Source: Cyclobacteriaceae bacterium (lineage in GTDB: Bacteria > Bacteroidota > Bacteroidia > Cytophagales > Cyclobacteriaceae). From it: DNA of 64,000 nucleotides. The stretch lies in assembly GCA_020832305.1 (NCBI GenBank), contig JAFIEV010000010.1:1-64000 (forward strand). Reading direction: 5' to 3'. Under the pieces are notes generated by a model, which had not been told where the DNA came from, searched no databases, and saw only the letters and a list, made by a program, of their open reading frames with translations. The position numbers and the translations under genes are program-made. Below are positions 24,790 to 33,883 of the stretch, one piece after another (the stretch's first letter is position 1; every line of letters begins with the position of its first letter).

Positions 24790-25190
24790 GCTCGATATTC
24801 ACTAAAATCATACAAAGGGAGATTCCAGCTCATATAGTGGCCGAAGACGCTGACCATATTGCTTTCCTGGATATACGCCCGGTATCTTTGGGCCATGCCC
24901 TGGTAGTACCCAAAGTGGAGGTGGATTATATTTTTGATCTTGACGATGCCACTTATCAATCTTTGCACGGCTTTGCCCGCAAGGTTGCTATGGCCATAGA
25001 AAAAGTAGTAGATTGTAAGAGAATAGGTACAGCTGTAGTGGGCCTTGAAGTTCCTCATGTGCATATTCACCTGATTCCGATGAACAGTATGAGTGATTTT
25101 AGTTTTAGTAAATCTAAACTTCAGTTAAGCAATGAAGAATTAGCCGGACTGGCATCAAAAATACAGGAAGCTTTTAACAGCCTTTCCTGA
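24786..25190 (+). CDS. HIT-family (histidine triad) nucleotide-binding protein
   Basis: A 134-residue protein with the start SIFTKIIQREIPAHIV, AFLDIRPVSLGHALVVPK and the histidine triad VPHVHIHLIP (residues ~90-99). HIT proteins hydrolyse adenosine 5'-phosphoramidates or similar nucleotides in the cytoplasm. It is the second gene of the greA operon, a common pairing in Bacteroidota. Confidence 0.93.
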   Translation: MSSIFTKIIQREIPAHIVAEDADHIAFLDIRPVSLGHALVVPKVEVDYIFDLDDATYQSLHGFARKVAMAIEKVVDCKRIGTAVVGLEVPHVHIHLIPMNSMSDFSFSKSKLQLSNEELAGLASKIQEAFNSLS

Positions 25191-25204
25191 AGTTTGCCCT
25201 AAAA

Positions 25205-25262
25205 AACACAGCCCCCAGATCTTTTGCCGTATTCACATATGCAGGTCTGGGGGCTGATTTAT
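25205..25262. terminator. Bidirectional terminator between the HIT gene and ruvC
   Basis: A strong GC-rich stem: cagcccccaga (25209-25219) pairs perfectly with tctgggggctg (25246-25256), with further pairs inside. A-runs precede and T-runs follow, so it can stop transcription of both convergent genes. Confidence 0.85.
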
Positions 25263-25270
25263 TTCCTCTG

Positions 25271-25861
25271 TCATTTTCCTGAAGGCTTTCGCTGATCACT
25301 ATCACCCATTACCCTGCCTGGATTTTCCTGAAGAAATTTCACCCAGCTTGAGTTACTTCCGCGGGGAGAGCGTTTGCTGTAATGATGGCACAGAGCAACG
25401 GCCAGGGCATCTGTAGCATCGAGAAATTCGGGTTTAGTTTCAAATTTTAACAGCGTCTTCATCATTGAAGCCACCTGTTCCTTAGATGCATTGCCATTTC
25501 CGGTTACCGATTGTTTCACTTTTTTAGGCATATACTCGGTAATGGGGATGTCTCTTGATAAGGCGGCAGCCATGGCAACGCCCTGGGCGCGTCCTAGTTT
25601 TAGCATAGACTGTACATTTTTTCCATAAAAAGGAGCCTCCAATGCCATTTCATCGGGATTGAACTCATCTATGATCTGTACGATTCGGTCAAAAATTTTC
25701 TTTAATCGCAACTCATGTCCTGCGTATTTAGATAATCGGATGATGCCAAATTGAAGTATGGTAACCTCATTTCCTTTCACCAAAAGAACCCCATAGCCCA
25801 TTATCTGGGTGCCGGGATCTACGCCCAGAATAATTTTTTCTGTTTCGTTTTTTGGTTTCAT
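25271..25861 (-). CDS. ruvC: Crossover junction endodeoxyribonuclease RuvC
   Basis: The start at 25861 ([17 protein letters not shown]) gives 196 residues; a longer frame would add 39 residues and overlap the divergent glycosyltransferase. Catalytic carboxylates are visible: Asp in GVDPGT, Glu in [10 protein letters not shown], and the pair in [13 protein letters not shown]. RuvC resolves Holliday junctions together with RuvAB. The tail after residue ~170 is basic and Ser/Pro-rich. It lies alone, facing the HIT gene. Confidence 0.94.
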   Translation of the reverse strand: MKPKNETEKIILGVDPGTQIMGYGVLLVKGNEVTILQFGIIRLSKYAGHELRLKKIFDRIVQIIDEFNPDEMALEAPFYGKNVQSMLKLGRAQGVAMAAALSRDIPITEYMPKKVKQSVTGNGNASKEQVASMMKTLLKFETKPEFLDATDALAVALCHHYSKRSPRGSNSSWVKFLQENPGRVMGDSDQRKPSGK

Positions 25862-25893
25862 GAGTTCTTTTTCTGTTAATTCCGCTTTATTTA

Positions 25894-27072
25894 GTGCAAT
25901 TATACAAAATAAGTACCACCACAGACGCGACCATTGTGTTATTACTTTTTTTCTATGTACTCTGGGGCATATACCCATTTATTATTTTAAAGATATTGTG
26001 GGCCTGGCGTAAATCAGAACCACAGCCTCTGCAACAAGACCATTTTCCAACACCTATGGTTAGTGTTGTTGTAGTATTCAGAAATGAAGCAAAGCACCTG
26101 CCTTCTCTTATCCATAACCTGTTTTTGCAAAAATGGCCTGCCGGTAATTTTGAAATTATTATGGTTAATGACCATTCCAGTGATAAAAGCGTGGAGATTT
26201 TACAACGATTTCAAAGTCAGTTTCCCTCTTGCAACTTGCAGGTTTTAAGCTTACCAGGCCGTTTTTATACATCGCCTAAAAAGGCAGGGATTCAAATGGC
26301 CGTGGAGGCAGCACGTGGAAGTATTATTATATGTACCGATGGTGATTGCAGGGTTTCACCGGATTGGATTCGAAATATGGCCAATCCACTGCTAAATGAA
26401 AAAGCAGATTTTGTAGCGGGACCTGTTATGTATTATGGAAGCGGATTTTGGAATAATGTTTTGCAGATCGAATTTTCCAGCCTTGTAGCAAGTTCAGCCG
26501 CATCGATCTTATACAATATTCCCCTGATGAGTAATGGCGCCAATATGGCCTTCACCAGAGAAGCATTTTTAGCAGCCGGCGGATTTGATGGAACTATGGA
26601 TCTGGCTTCGGGCGATGATGTGACTTTGATGATGAACATTCATAAAATCGATAAAAAAGGTGTTATTTTTTTAAAGGATAGTGGTGCCAGGGTCTTTACA
26701 GCACCACCGTTGAGTTTTTCGGATTTTATGCAGCAGAGATTCCGGTGGGCCGGTAAATGGAACCGTGGAACTCAGAAAAGCACTATGTGGATTCCGGTTA
26801 TGGTATTTATCTACCATTTGTCACTGATTACAGGAATAAGTCTGTTTTTTTTCATTAAAAAGGTTGGGATTTTTATAATTTTGGCACTGGCATTAAAAGG
26901 CCTTACTGAGTTTGTGTTGCTTGGCACTGTAATGTCCTTTTTTACAACCCGCATGAGGTTAGATGCTTTTTTATTTACATTTTCAATATATCCTTTTTAT
27001 ACAGTTTTCTTTGGATTGGCGGCCCAGGTAAAAGGATTTTATTGGAAAGACAGACGTTATAAGAAGGTTTAA
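25894..27072 (+). CDS. Membrane-anchored family 2 glycosyltransferase
   Basis: A GTG start at 25894 leaves 32 bp to the divergent ruvC start. The 392-residue protein has an N-terminal membrane helix (~14-38), a GT-A domain with [19 protein letters not shown], the DxD as [10 protein letters not shown], and [10 protein letters not shown] (the QxxRW motif of processive GT2 enzymes), then three C-terminal helices (about 305-385). The QxxRW block suggests polysaccharide or glycolipid synthesis. It heads a run of closely spaced plus-strand genes. Confidence 0.85.
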   Translation: MQLYKISTTTDATIVLLLFFYVLWGIYPFIILKILWAWRKSEPQPLQQDHFPTPMVSVVVVFRNEAKHLPSLIHNLFLQKWPAGNFEIIMVNDHSSDKSVEILQRFQSQFPSCNLQVLSLPGRFYTSPKKAGIQMAVEAARGSIIICTDGDCRVSPDWIRNMANPLLNEKADFVAGPVMYYGSGFWNNVLQIEFSSLVASSAASILYNIPLMSNGANMAFTREAFLAAGGFDGTMDLASGDDVTLMMNIHKIDKKGVIFLKDSGARVFTAPPLSFSDFMQQRFRWAGKWNRGTQKSTMWIPVMVFIYHLSLITGISLFFFIKKVGIFIILALALKGLTEFVLLGTVMSFFTTRMRLDAFLFTFSIYPFYTVFFGLAAQVKGFYWKDRRYKKV

Positions 27073-27082
27073 GTGTGAAACA

Positions 27083-27346
27083 ATGGAAATGAATGACCTG
27101 GAGTTTGATGTGCTTGATGAACTGTATTTTATCCAGTCTTTTCAATATTTGAAAAACGTGCTTAATTTAGAAGATCAGAGTTTAAAGGAAACTTTACTGG
27201 CTTTGCTTACAAAAGGTTGGATTAAATGTTATAAAACCAATCAGGATGAAATATATAATCCTCATGAGCTTTTTGACAATGAGTATCAGAACTTTTATTA
27301 TCTGGCTACCAAGTCAGGCTTGCTCGCTCACAATACCCTCAGGTAA
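27083..27346 (+). CDS. Conserved small hypothetical protein
   Basis: An 87-residue acidic protein: a helical N-terminus (LEFDVLDELYFIQSFQYLKN), then LALLTKGWIKCY and a C-terminal LATKSGLLAHN. The arrangement helix-helix-strand with TKGWI resembles a small winged-helix module, but no DNA-binding surface is obvious. It lies 10 bp after the glycosyltransferase and 3 bp before the OppC-like permease, so all three are probably one operon. I recognise it only as a form common beside such permeases in Bacteroidota. Confidence 0.6.
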   Translation: MEMNDLEFDVLDELYFIQSFQYLKNVLNLEDQSLKETLLALLTKGWIKCYKTNQDEIYNPHELFDNEYQNFYYLATKSGLLAHNTLR

Positions 27347-27349
27347 AGC

Positions 27350-28582
27350 ATGAAAGATTACAAGAAGGATACAAACTTTTCCCCCAACCTCCTGGCTTTT
27401 TTGAGTTTTAAAAAAAACAAAATTGCGATGTTGGGTGGATCGATTGTATTGTTGTCCTGTATTGTAAGTCTTTTGGGTTATCATATAATGCCCGATAGTA
27501 CGCCCAATGCAAATGATGGAGCGGTACAGATTCAAAAGCAAGCACCGGGTTTCAGGGTTAAAATGATCAGACTGAGAAAAAATGTAGAAATTCCGAAGCA
27601 AAATTTGGTTTTTAAGGCTTTTTTTGGCCAGGAAAGCCAATTTATGATTGTACCTATCAGTTCATGGAAATTTGAAGGGCTCGAGGTGGTAGTTGAAGTA
27701 TTTGGCAGAGATAATTACATACAGCGCTATGATTTGGCAGATGCTGTACTGGCGCTTTATCCTGAGAACCTGCAATCGGGCCATAGAAAATATCAGTTGT
27801 TGAATGATGTGATTCACTATCGAAATGATCAGGGAGAATCGGCGGTAATAAGTATACATGAACTGAGGTCCATTTTTGAAAAGGAACACATAATAGAAAG
27901 GAAATATCTTTTGGGCACAGATCGCGCCGGAAGGGATTTGTTAAGCCGATTGATATTTGGTACCAGAATATCCCTGTCTATCGGGATTGCTGCAGTTGTG
28001 ATTTCTGTATTTCTCGGACTGGTTTTTGGGTCACTTAGTGGTTATTTCGGCGGCTGGGTAGATACAATGGTGATGTGGTTTATGTCGGTTACATGGGCAA
28101 TTCCCGGTATTATGCTGGTGATTTCCATTAGTATAGCTTTGCAAAGCAGAGGTATTTGGGTCGCCTTTTTGGCAGTTGGATTTTCCATGTGGGTTGAGGT
28201 AGCACGCGTTGTCAGAGGTCAGGTAATGGCAATTAAAGCGAAAACATTTGTTGAAGCGGCAAGGGCCTTCGGTTTTACAGATTATATCATCATGTTTCGG
28301 CATATTTTACCTAATATTACTGGGCCATTGATAGTGGTAGCCACGGTAAATTTTGCTTCTGCCATTTTGCTTGAAGCAGGTTTAAGCTTTCTGGGATTGA
28401 GTGTTCAACCGCCAACACCCTCCTGGGGTGCTATGATGTATGAAGGTTTTAATGCCATCGGAACCCAAAACAGTCTTCATTTAATTTTGTTCCCCGGGCT
28501 TGCAATTTGTATATTGGTGATGGCATTTAATGTATTAGGCAATGGATTAAGAGATGCATTTGACCCTAAATCAATTAAGTAA
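27350..28582 (+). CDS. ABC transporter permease, OppC/DppC-like, with long periplasmic insert
   Basis: A 410-residue permease. An N-terminal cytoplasmic segment and first helix (~25-46) are followed by a periplasmic insert of about 150 residues, and the core starts at LLGTDRAGRDLLSRLIFG, the hallmark of OppC-type proteins. Five further helices follow, with the ATPase-contact loop EAARAFGFTDYIIMFRHILPN split over ~298-318. The usual OppC is ~300 residues; the insert explains the difference. No OppB, ATPase or binding protein is beside it, so its partners must lie elsewhere. Confidence 0.85.
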   Translation: MKDYKKDTNFSPNLLAFLSFKKNKIAMLGGSIVLLSCIVSLLGYHIMPDSTPNANDGAVQIQKQAPGFRVKMIRLRKNVEIPKQNLVFKAFFGQESQFMIVPISSWKFEGLEVVVEVFGRDNYIQRYDLADAVLALYPENLQSGHRKYQLLNDVIHYRNDQGESAVISIHELRSIFEKEHIIERKYLLGTDRAGRDLLSRLIFGTRISLSIGIAAVVISVFLGLVFGSLSGYFGGWVDTMVMWFMSVTWAIPGIMLVISISIALQSRGIWVAFLAVGFSMWVEVARVVRGQVMAIKAKTFVEAARAFGFTDYIIMFRHILPNITGPLIVVATVNFASAILLEAGLSFLGLSVQPPTPSWGAMMYEGFNAIGTQNSLHLILFPGLAICILVMAFNVLGNGLRDAFDPKSIK

Positions 28583-28585
28583 AAA

Positions 28586-29842
28586 ATGACGACAACAATT
28601 TCTGATTATAAAGCCAGATATGAGCTAAAAGAATTGGAGCTCAATGCATTGCTCGAAATCACTCAGGCCATTAATAATAATTTGCCCGAAGAATCATTAT
28701 ATAAAATTTACAATTTTACCCTAAGGGCCAATCTAAACATCGACAAAATGGCCTTGTTTGTATTCGATGAAATCTGGGACTGTAAATCACATTTTGGAGG
28801 TAATGAGGATATAGAGCAGGAAAAATTGTCAGATGGCATATTGCAATGTGAAAAAATCACCAGGATTGATCCTGATGTACACGGCGAAGCATTTGCCTGC
28901 TACGATATTGTAATACCCATTGCGCATAAAACCCATAACCTCGCTTTTGTATTTGTAAGTGGAAGAAAGATCAATGCCAGTTCGTACATTAATACCAATT
29001 TTGTGCATGCTTTAAGCAATATTATTATTGTTGCCATTGAAAATAAAAAGCTGGCCCGAAGACAACTTGAGCAGGAAAGGTTTAGAAAAGAACTGGAGAT
29101 AGCCGGAAATCTTCAAAGCTACTTATTTCCAAAAGTCCTTCCTGATACTGAATATTTAACGATCAAAGCCTTTTACCAACCCCATCATTCCATCGGTGGT
29201 GATTACTATGATTTTATTCCAATCAATGAACATCAGTTTTTTATTTGTATAGCCGATGTATCGGGCAAAGGCATTCCGGCAGCTATGCTAATGTCTAATT
29301 TTCAGGCATCACTACGCACCCTGGCAAGAAAGACCACACTTTTACAGGATATTGTCGGCGAGTTAAATTATCACATACTTTCTAATGCAAAAGGGCATCA
29401 TTTCATAACAGTTTTTTTGGGAATGTACGACTTTCACCGAAAGCGTTTTAAATATATAAATTCAGGTCATAATCCCCCTCTTTTTATAGTTGATAACCAG
29501 GAGGAACCTGTTTTTTTAGATAAAGGCTCAACCGTTTTGGGTGCTTTCAATGAATTGCCATTTATGGAGATAGGAGTGTTTGAAAACATCGATCGTTTTA
29601 TGTTATTGGCCTACACCGACGGAATCACCGAAGCGCAAAATGCAGCTGAGGAAGAATATGGAGTGGAACGCCTGACAAGTATTTTGACAGGTGTAAAAAA
29701 CCAGCCCCTGGCTAACATCAGCCAAAACATCATAGATGATCTGAATAAATTCAGAGGTCCTGAGCCAATCAGAGATGACCTTACCCTGTTGCTTTGCAAA
29801 CTTAATAATACAGGTATTGATCCTTTAAAACCATTTCTCTGA
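28586..29842 (+). CDS. GAF-domain PP2C-type serine phosphatase (RsbU/SpoIIE-like)
   Basis: The 418-residue protein has a GAF-like sensor (~20-155), a linker helix rich in Glu/Arg (RRQLEQERFRKELEIAGNLQ, ~164-183), then a PP2C_SIG domain with GGDYYDF, ADVSGKGIPAAMLMS, SGHNPPLF and YTDGITEA, which hold the metal-binding aspartates. Proteins of this form dephosphorylate anti-sigma antagonists and so switch on partner-switching regulation. No antagonist or anti-sigma kinase gene is adjacent. It begins 3 bp after the permease stop. Confidence 0.88.
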   Translation: MTTTISDYKARYELKELELNALLEITQAINNNLPEESLYKIYNFTLRANLNIDKMALFVFDEIWDCKSHFGGNEDIEQEKLSDGILQCEKITRIDPDVHGEAFACYDIVIPIAHKTHNLAFVFVSGRKINASSYINTNFVHALSNIIIVAIENKKLARRQLEQERFRKELEIAGNLQSYLFPKVLPDTEYLTIKAFYQPHHSIGGDYYDFIPINEHQFFICIADVSGKGIPAAMLMSNFQASLRTLARKTTLLQDIVGELNYHILSNAKGHHFITVFLGMYDFHRKRFKYINSGHNPPLFIVDNQEEPVFLDKGSTVLGAFNELPFMEIGVFENIDRFMLLAYTDGITEAQNAAEEEYGVERLTSILTGVKNQPLANISQNIIDDLNKFRGPEPIRDDLTLLLCKLNNTGIDPLKPFL

Positions 29843-29844
29843 TT

Positions 29845-30474
29845 TTGATACCCTACAAAACGCCTGCAATTTTTAAGAAATTCTATCCTGACCTGGTTTG
29901 GCAAATGCCTAAGGATGAAAAAAACATTTATCTTACTTTTGACGATGGACCAATACCTGGTCTGACACCAGCGGTTTCAGATATTCTTAAATCTTTTGGT
30001 ATAAAAGCAACTTTTTTTTGCGTTGGTCATAATGTAGAAAAAAACCCTGATGTATTGCAAATGCTGGTAGAAGCCGGGCATAGCATTGGCAATCATACCT
30101 ACCATCATTTGAAAGGCTGGAATACAAAGGATGAAGCCTACATGGCTAATGTAAATGCCTGTGATCAGATCATTTTAAAATATTATCCAGCTTACAGGCC
30201 AGGGCTATTCAGACCTCCTTATGGAAGGATAAAGAAAAGCCAGATCAACGCACTCATTTCCAGCCATAAAATAATTATGTGGGATGTATTGACGCATGAT
30301 TACAGCAATAGACATAGTTTTGATAAAGCGCTTTCCAAATCCATTCATGCTACGAATCCCGGAAGTATTGTAGTCTTCCACGATAATATCAAAGCCGAAA
30401 AAAAAATGCTGTACATCCTTCAAAGATATGTGCCCCATTTTATGGAAAAAGGGTTTAATTTTAAAACTTTGTAA
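29845..30474 (+). CDS. Polysaccharide deacetylase (NodB homology domain)
   Basis: The TTG at 29845, 2 bp after the phosphatase stop, is the best start. The 209-residue protein shows all NodB motifs: TFDDGP (motif 1, catalytic base Asp), the zinc-binding H-T-x-x-H in GNHTYHH (motif 2), and RPPYGR (motif 3). No signal peptide is seen, which is unusual for a peptidoglycan deacetylase; the N-terminal IPYKTPAIFKKFYPDLVW is conserved in short Bacteroidota members. It probably removes acetyl groups from N-acetylated glycans. Confidence 0.88.
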   Translation: MIPYKTPAIFKKFYPDLVWQMPKDEKNIYLTFDDGPIPGLTPAVSDILKSFGIKATFFCVGHNVEKNPDVLQMLVEAGHSIGNHTYHHLKGWNTKDEAYMANVNACDQIILKYYPAYRPGLFRPPYGRIKKSQINALISSHKIIMWDVLTHDYSNRHSFDKALSKSIHATNPGSIVVFHDNIKAEKKMLYILQRYVPHFMEKGFNFKTL

Positions 30475-30497
30475 AGATGAAAACGACATGTGAAAAT

Positions 30498-30572
30498 GTT
30501 TCTCACACATGGGAATGCCCCGAAAGCTTTCGGGGAATTGGAGGTTCCACCCCGAGAGACGGGGCAGGTTCA
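30498..30572 (+). repeat. Two-hairpin leader repeat, family B copy 1 (upstream of tatD)
   Basis: It contains the perfect palindrome CCCCGAAAGCTTTCGGGG (30518-30535) and a second hairpin ccccg-agaga-cggg(g) at 30550-30564, preceded by ttctcacaca and joined by ggttccac. The same order of elements occurs on the minus strand at 46157-46253. The element ends about 40 bases before the tatD ATG and points in the direction of tatD transcription. Confidence 0.75.
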
Positions 30573-30612
30573 GTTCTTTAAAAAACAAATTATAATCTGA
30601 TGAATATTATAC

Positions 30613-31380
30613 ATGTATTTGATTGATTCCCATGCACATATTTACCTTGAAGCCTTTGATCAGGATCGTTCTGAAATGTTGAACAGGGCCGTGGAAGCAG
30701 GAGTCAGACGCATTTTTATGCCGCATATTGATAGTTTGAGTACCGAAAGAATGCTGTTGGTGGAGGATGAAAATCCTGATCTATGTTACGCCATGATGGG
30801 TCTGCATCCCTGCTCGGTTCAGCAGGATTTTGAAAAAGAGCTGCTCTTTGTTGAAAATTGGTTATCAAAGCGAAAATTTGCCGCAATGGGTGAAATCGGC
30901 ATTGATCTGTATTGGGATAAAACCTATGAAGAGCAGCAAAAGGAGGCCTTTATTCAGCAAATATCCATGGCACAAAAATATGGTTTGTCTATAGTAATTC
31001 ATTCACGGGAATCTTTAGATCTGACCATTTCAACAGTGGCGTCTTGTGTAAATGAATCTTTGAAGGGCGTATTTCATTGTTTTACCGGAAATTTATCCCA
31101 GGCAAGTCAAATTATTGAAATGGGCTTTTATCTGGGAATAGGAGGTGTGGCTACCTTTAAAAACGGAGGATTGGAAGAAGTGCTATTACAAACACCTCTT
31201 GAACATTTGATAATTGAAACGGATAGTCCGTATCTTGCACCTGTTCCTTACAGGGGAAAAAGAAATGAACCTGCCTATTTGCGTCAGGTAGTGCAGAAAA
31301 TCGCCCATGTAAAGCACGTTAGTGAGGAGGATGTTGCCAGACAGACCAGTCGAAATGTAGATCTGCTCTATGGAAGATAA
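30613..31380 (+). CDS. TatD-family metal-dependent deoxyribonuclease
   Basis: A 255-residue TIM-barrel hydrolase with DSHAHIYL (metal ligands), GLHPCSV, GEIGIDLYWD, VIHSRES, FHCFTGN and ETDSPYLAPVPYRG, the full TatD signature set. Members are 3'-5' exonucleases or DNA-damage-associated nucleases in the cytoplasm. The gene overlaps the asparaginase frame if that gene uses its earliest start. A two-hairpin repeat stands in the leader. Confidence 0.92.
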   Translation: MYLIDSHAHIYLEAFDQDRSEMLNRAVEAGVRRIFMPHIDSLSTERMLLVEDENPDLCYAMMGLHPCSVQQDFEKELLFVENWLSKRKFAAMGEIGIDLYWDKTYEEQQKEAFIQQISMAQKYGLSIVIHSRESLDLTISTVASCVNESLKGVFHCFTGNLSQASQIIEMGFYLGIGGVATFKNGGLEEVLLQTPLEHLIIETDSPYLAPVPYRGKRNEPAYLRQVVQKIAHVKHVSEEDVARQTSRNVDLLYGR

Positions 31381-31393
31381 AATAATAAAGACA

Positions 31394-32470
31394 ATGTCTA
31401 AGTACAGAATCGTGAATGTAGGCACGAGTTTCAGGGAGTCTGCCCGGGCATCTGTACTTGTAATCTATACCGGTGGTACACTTGGGATGGTTCATGATAA
31501 AACTGGTTCGCTGGTTGCCCTGCAATTCAATCAGATAAGCAGACACATACCCTCATTAAAAGTATTAGGGATAAAACTTACTGTGATATCATTTCCTGCA
31601 CCTATTGATTCTTCAAATGTTAACATTCACGACTGGAAAGACCTGGGATATATCATTTACGAGAATTACCATCAGTACGATGGCTTTGTGGTATTGCATG
31701 GCACCGATACCATGTCTTTTACAGCCTCGGCCATAAGTTTTATGCTGCAAGGCCTGAACAAGCCTATCATTTTTACTGGTGCACAGCTGCCCATCAGTGC
31801 GATTCGATCAGATGCACGGGCCAATTTTGTCACTGCCCTTGAAATAGCTGCGGCAAAAAAAGATGGTCGTCCTATTGTGCCTGAAGTATGCATATATTTC
31901 GACTATCAATTGATGAGGGGCAACCGAACTTTTAAAAAAAGAAGCAGTCAGTTTGCAGCTTTTGGCACCGAAAACTATCCCATATTGGCAAAAGCAGGTA
32001 TTAACATTACATACTTTGAGGCCAATATAAAACCTTACAGCCCTGATGAAAAACTGGTATATCGCGATAAATTTAAACCGAATGTCATTATCATCAAGAT
32101 TTTTCCTTCCATGACCGAAACTGTTCTTAGAAATATGCTGGCAACGCCGGGTATAGATGGCATCATCCTTGAAACCTACGGCTCTGGAAATGCTCCAACA
32201 GACTCCTGGTTTCTGGATGCTTTGCGGGAAACTGTTGACCGGGGCGTGGTAATTTATAATGTATCACAACTTATTGGAGGTATGGTTATTCACGGAAGGT
32301 ATGAGACCAGTAAATACATGGATGAGATCGGTATAGTACCCGGCTGTGACATTACTACGGAAGCGGCACTTACAAAACTTATGTTTCTGCTTGCCAATGA
32401 AAGTGATGTAAAAGAAGTAAAGCGAAAGCTGGCGATTCCATTGTGTGGTGAAATGACCCTTCCCAACTGA
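31394..32470 (+). CDS. Type I L-asparaginase (AnsA-like)
   Basis: The start at 31394 (MSKYRIVN) is chosen; an ATG at 31370 would overlap tatD by 11 bp and cannot be excluded. The protein of 358 residues has the two catalytic threonine motifs, YTGGTLGM (~25-32) and LHGTDTM (~97-103), plus YGSGNAP. There is no signal peptide, so it is the cytoplasmic type that supplies aspartate from asparagine. The enzyme is unrelated in fold to the isoaspartyl peptidase at 14.7 kb. Confidence 0.9.
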   Translation: MSKYRIVNVGTSFRESARASVLVIYTGGTLGMVHDKTGSLVALQFNQISRHIPSLKVLGIKLTVISFPAPIDSSNVNIHDWKDLGYIIYENYHQYDGFVVLHGTDTMSFTASAISFMLQGLNKPIIFTGAQLPISAIRSDARANFVTALEIAAAKKDGRPIVPEVCIYFDYQLMRGNRTFKKRSSQFAAFGTENYPILAKAGINITYFEANIKPYSPDEKLVYRDKFKPNVIIIKIFPSMTETVLRNMLATPGIDGIILETYGSGNAPTDSWFLDALRETVDRGVVIYNVSQLIGGMVIHGRYETSKYMDEIGIVPGCDITTEAALTKLMFLLANESDVKEVKRKLAIPLCGEMTLPN

Positions 32471-32490
32471 CCCAAAAATATATTTTAAAA

Positions 32491-32522
32491 TTTGCATAAA
32501 GTGTTTTTTATTGATTTATTTG
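32491..32522 (+). promoter_or_regulatory. Promoter of tRNA-Ser
   Basis: TTTG at 32491-32494, a 20-bp spacer, TTTATTTG at 32515-32522, one mismatch from TAnnTTTG. Transcription would begin near 32529, about 20 bases before the tRNA. Confidence 0.55.
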
Positions 32523-32548
32523 TGCCTCCGAGGTCTCATAAGGACTCC

Positions 32549-32635
32549 GGAGAGGTGTCCGAGTGGTTGAAGGAGCACGCCTGGAAAGTGTGTATACTCG
32601 AAAGGGTATCGAGGGTTCGAATCCCTCTCTCTCCG
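32549..32635 (+). tRNA. tRNA-Ser (anticodon GGA)
   Basis: The acceptor stem GGAGAGG (32549-32555) pairs with TCTCTCC (32628-32634), with one G-T at the base. The anticodon stem CACGC/GTGTG surrounds the loop CTGGAAA, giving anticodon GGA at 32583-32585. A long variable arm (tatactcgaaagggtatc) is typical of serine tRNAs. The T arm is GAGGG-TTCGAAT-CCCTC. Discriminator base G at 32635; no CCA is encoded. Confidence 0.96.
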
Positions 32636-32717
32636 CTTAAAATTTTGAATTTTAAACTTTTTATTATAAATAGCTGTACTATTTAACCTTAATAATATAG
32701 AATCAAAAAACTGTCGT

Positions 32718-33536
32718 ATGAAAAAGTCACTTGTTTTACTCATGTTTGCAGGGATTTTTACCCTGAGTTTCTCACTTTCCACGTTTGCAGGCACCTTACA
32801 GGAAGAAGCCACGGAAGCGGATACTACCGAAGCGGTAACCACTCCTCCTCCAGCTACGCCTCCTCCGGCTACCACACAGGAAATCGTTGCGGAAGAAGAA
32901 CAAACCTTCCACCAGGCCATAAAAGAAAAATTCATTGAAGGTGGATGGCAATTTATGTCTGTTGTATTGGCTTGTCTTGTATTTGGTCTTGCCATCGCTA
33001 TAGAAAGAATTATTACACTGAACCTGGCAACTACCAATACTAAAAAATTATTGGCTAAAGTAGATCAGGCCCTCGAAACCGAAGGTGTGGAAGGCGCAAA
33101 AGAAGTTTGCAAAAACACCCGCGGTCCGGTAGCCTCTATCTTTACACAAGGTCTTATGAGAATGTCAGAAGGTGTTGAAATGGTAGAAAAATCAATCATT
33201 GCATACGGATCTGTAGAAATGGGTCGTTTAGAAAGAGGACTCGTTTGGATATCACTGTTTATCTCTCTGGCTCCGATGCTTGGGTTCATGGGTACGGTAA
33301 TTGGTATGATTTCGGCCTTTGACGCCATTGCTGAAGCTGGTGATATTTCTCCACAGTTGGTTGCAGATGGTATTAAGGTAGCTCTTTTGACTACAGTAGG
33401 TGGTCTTATAGTTGCGGTTATACTTCAGTTGTTCTACAACTATTGCGTTTCCAAAATCGATTCACTTGTTAACCAAATGGAAGATGCTTCCATTTCACTG
33501 ATAGATTTACTGGTTAAGCATAAACTCAGCAAGTAA
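32718..33536 (+). CDS. exbB: MotA/TolQ/ExbB proton-channel protein
   Basis: A 272-residue inner-membrane protein. After a signal-like first helix (~5-24) comes a Thr/Pro/Glu-rich periplasmic linker (TPPPATPPPATTQE region), then helix 2 (~75-95), a cytoplasmic domain, and helices 3 and 4 with the conserved ISLFISLAPMLGFMGTVIGMI and LLTTVGGLIVAVILQL, which form the proton path. It energises TonB-dependent import or a Tol-like process with the ExbD proteins downstream. It is the first gene of a four-gene operon. Confidence 0.92.
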   Translation: MKKSLVLLMFAGIFTLSFSLSTFAGTLQEEATEADTTEAVTTPPPATPPPATTQEIVAEEEQTFHQAIKEKFIEGGWQFMSVVLACLVFGLAIAIERIITLNLATTNTKKLLAKVDQALETEGVEGAKEVCKNTRGPVASIFTQGLMRMSEGVEMVEKSIIAYGSVEMGRLERGLVWISLFISLAPMLGFMGTVIGMISAFDAIAEAGDISPQLVADGIKVALLTTVGGLIVAVILQLFYNYCVSKIDSLVNQMEDASISLIDLLVKHKLSK

Positions 33537-33559
33537 TTAACCTCAAAAAATTTATATTA

Positions 33560-33883
33560 ATGGATACTATTGATATTTTTATATATGGAGCCTATACATT
33601 GATCATACTGGCAACGGTGTCTGCTTTATTGCTGCCTATGATCAATTCATTGGGGAATCCTAAATCACTTGTAAAAGGGTTTGCCGGGATTGCAGTTATT
33701 GGTCTTCTTTTCCTTGTGGCATATATTATCGCAGGAAATGAAGTAACCCCCGTTTATTCTAAATTTGGCGTAGGTCCGGAACTCTCCAAAACAGTTGGTG
33801 GTTTTATCGGACTTGCCTATTTACTCATGGGTGGTGCAGTTTTGGGTATTTTACTTACTGAACTTAGAAAAGCAATTTCATAA
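33560..33883 (+). CDS. Small three-helix membrane protein of the exb operon
   Basis: A 107-residue protein with three membrane helices (about 8-28, 40-62 and 80-102) joined by short loops. It is encoded between exbB and exbD, 23 bp after the first and overlapping the second by 1 bp. Proteins of this size occur at this place in other Bacteroidota exb operons; the role is unknown, perhaps as an accessory of the proton channel. Confidence 0.72.
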   Translation: MDTIDIFIYGAYTLIILATVSALLLPMINSLGNPKSLVKGFAGIAVIGLLFLVAYIIAGNEVTPVYSKFGVGPELSKTVGGFIGLAYLLMGGAVLGILLTELRKAIS

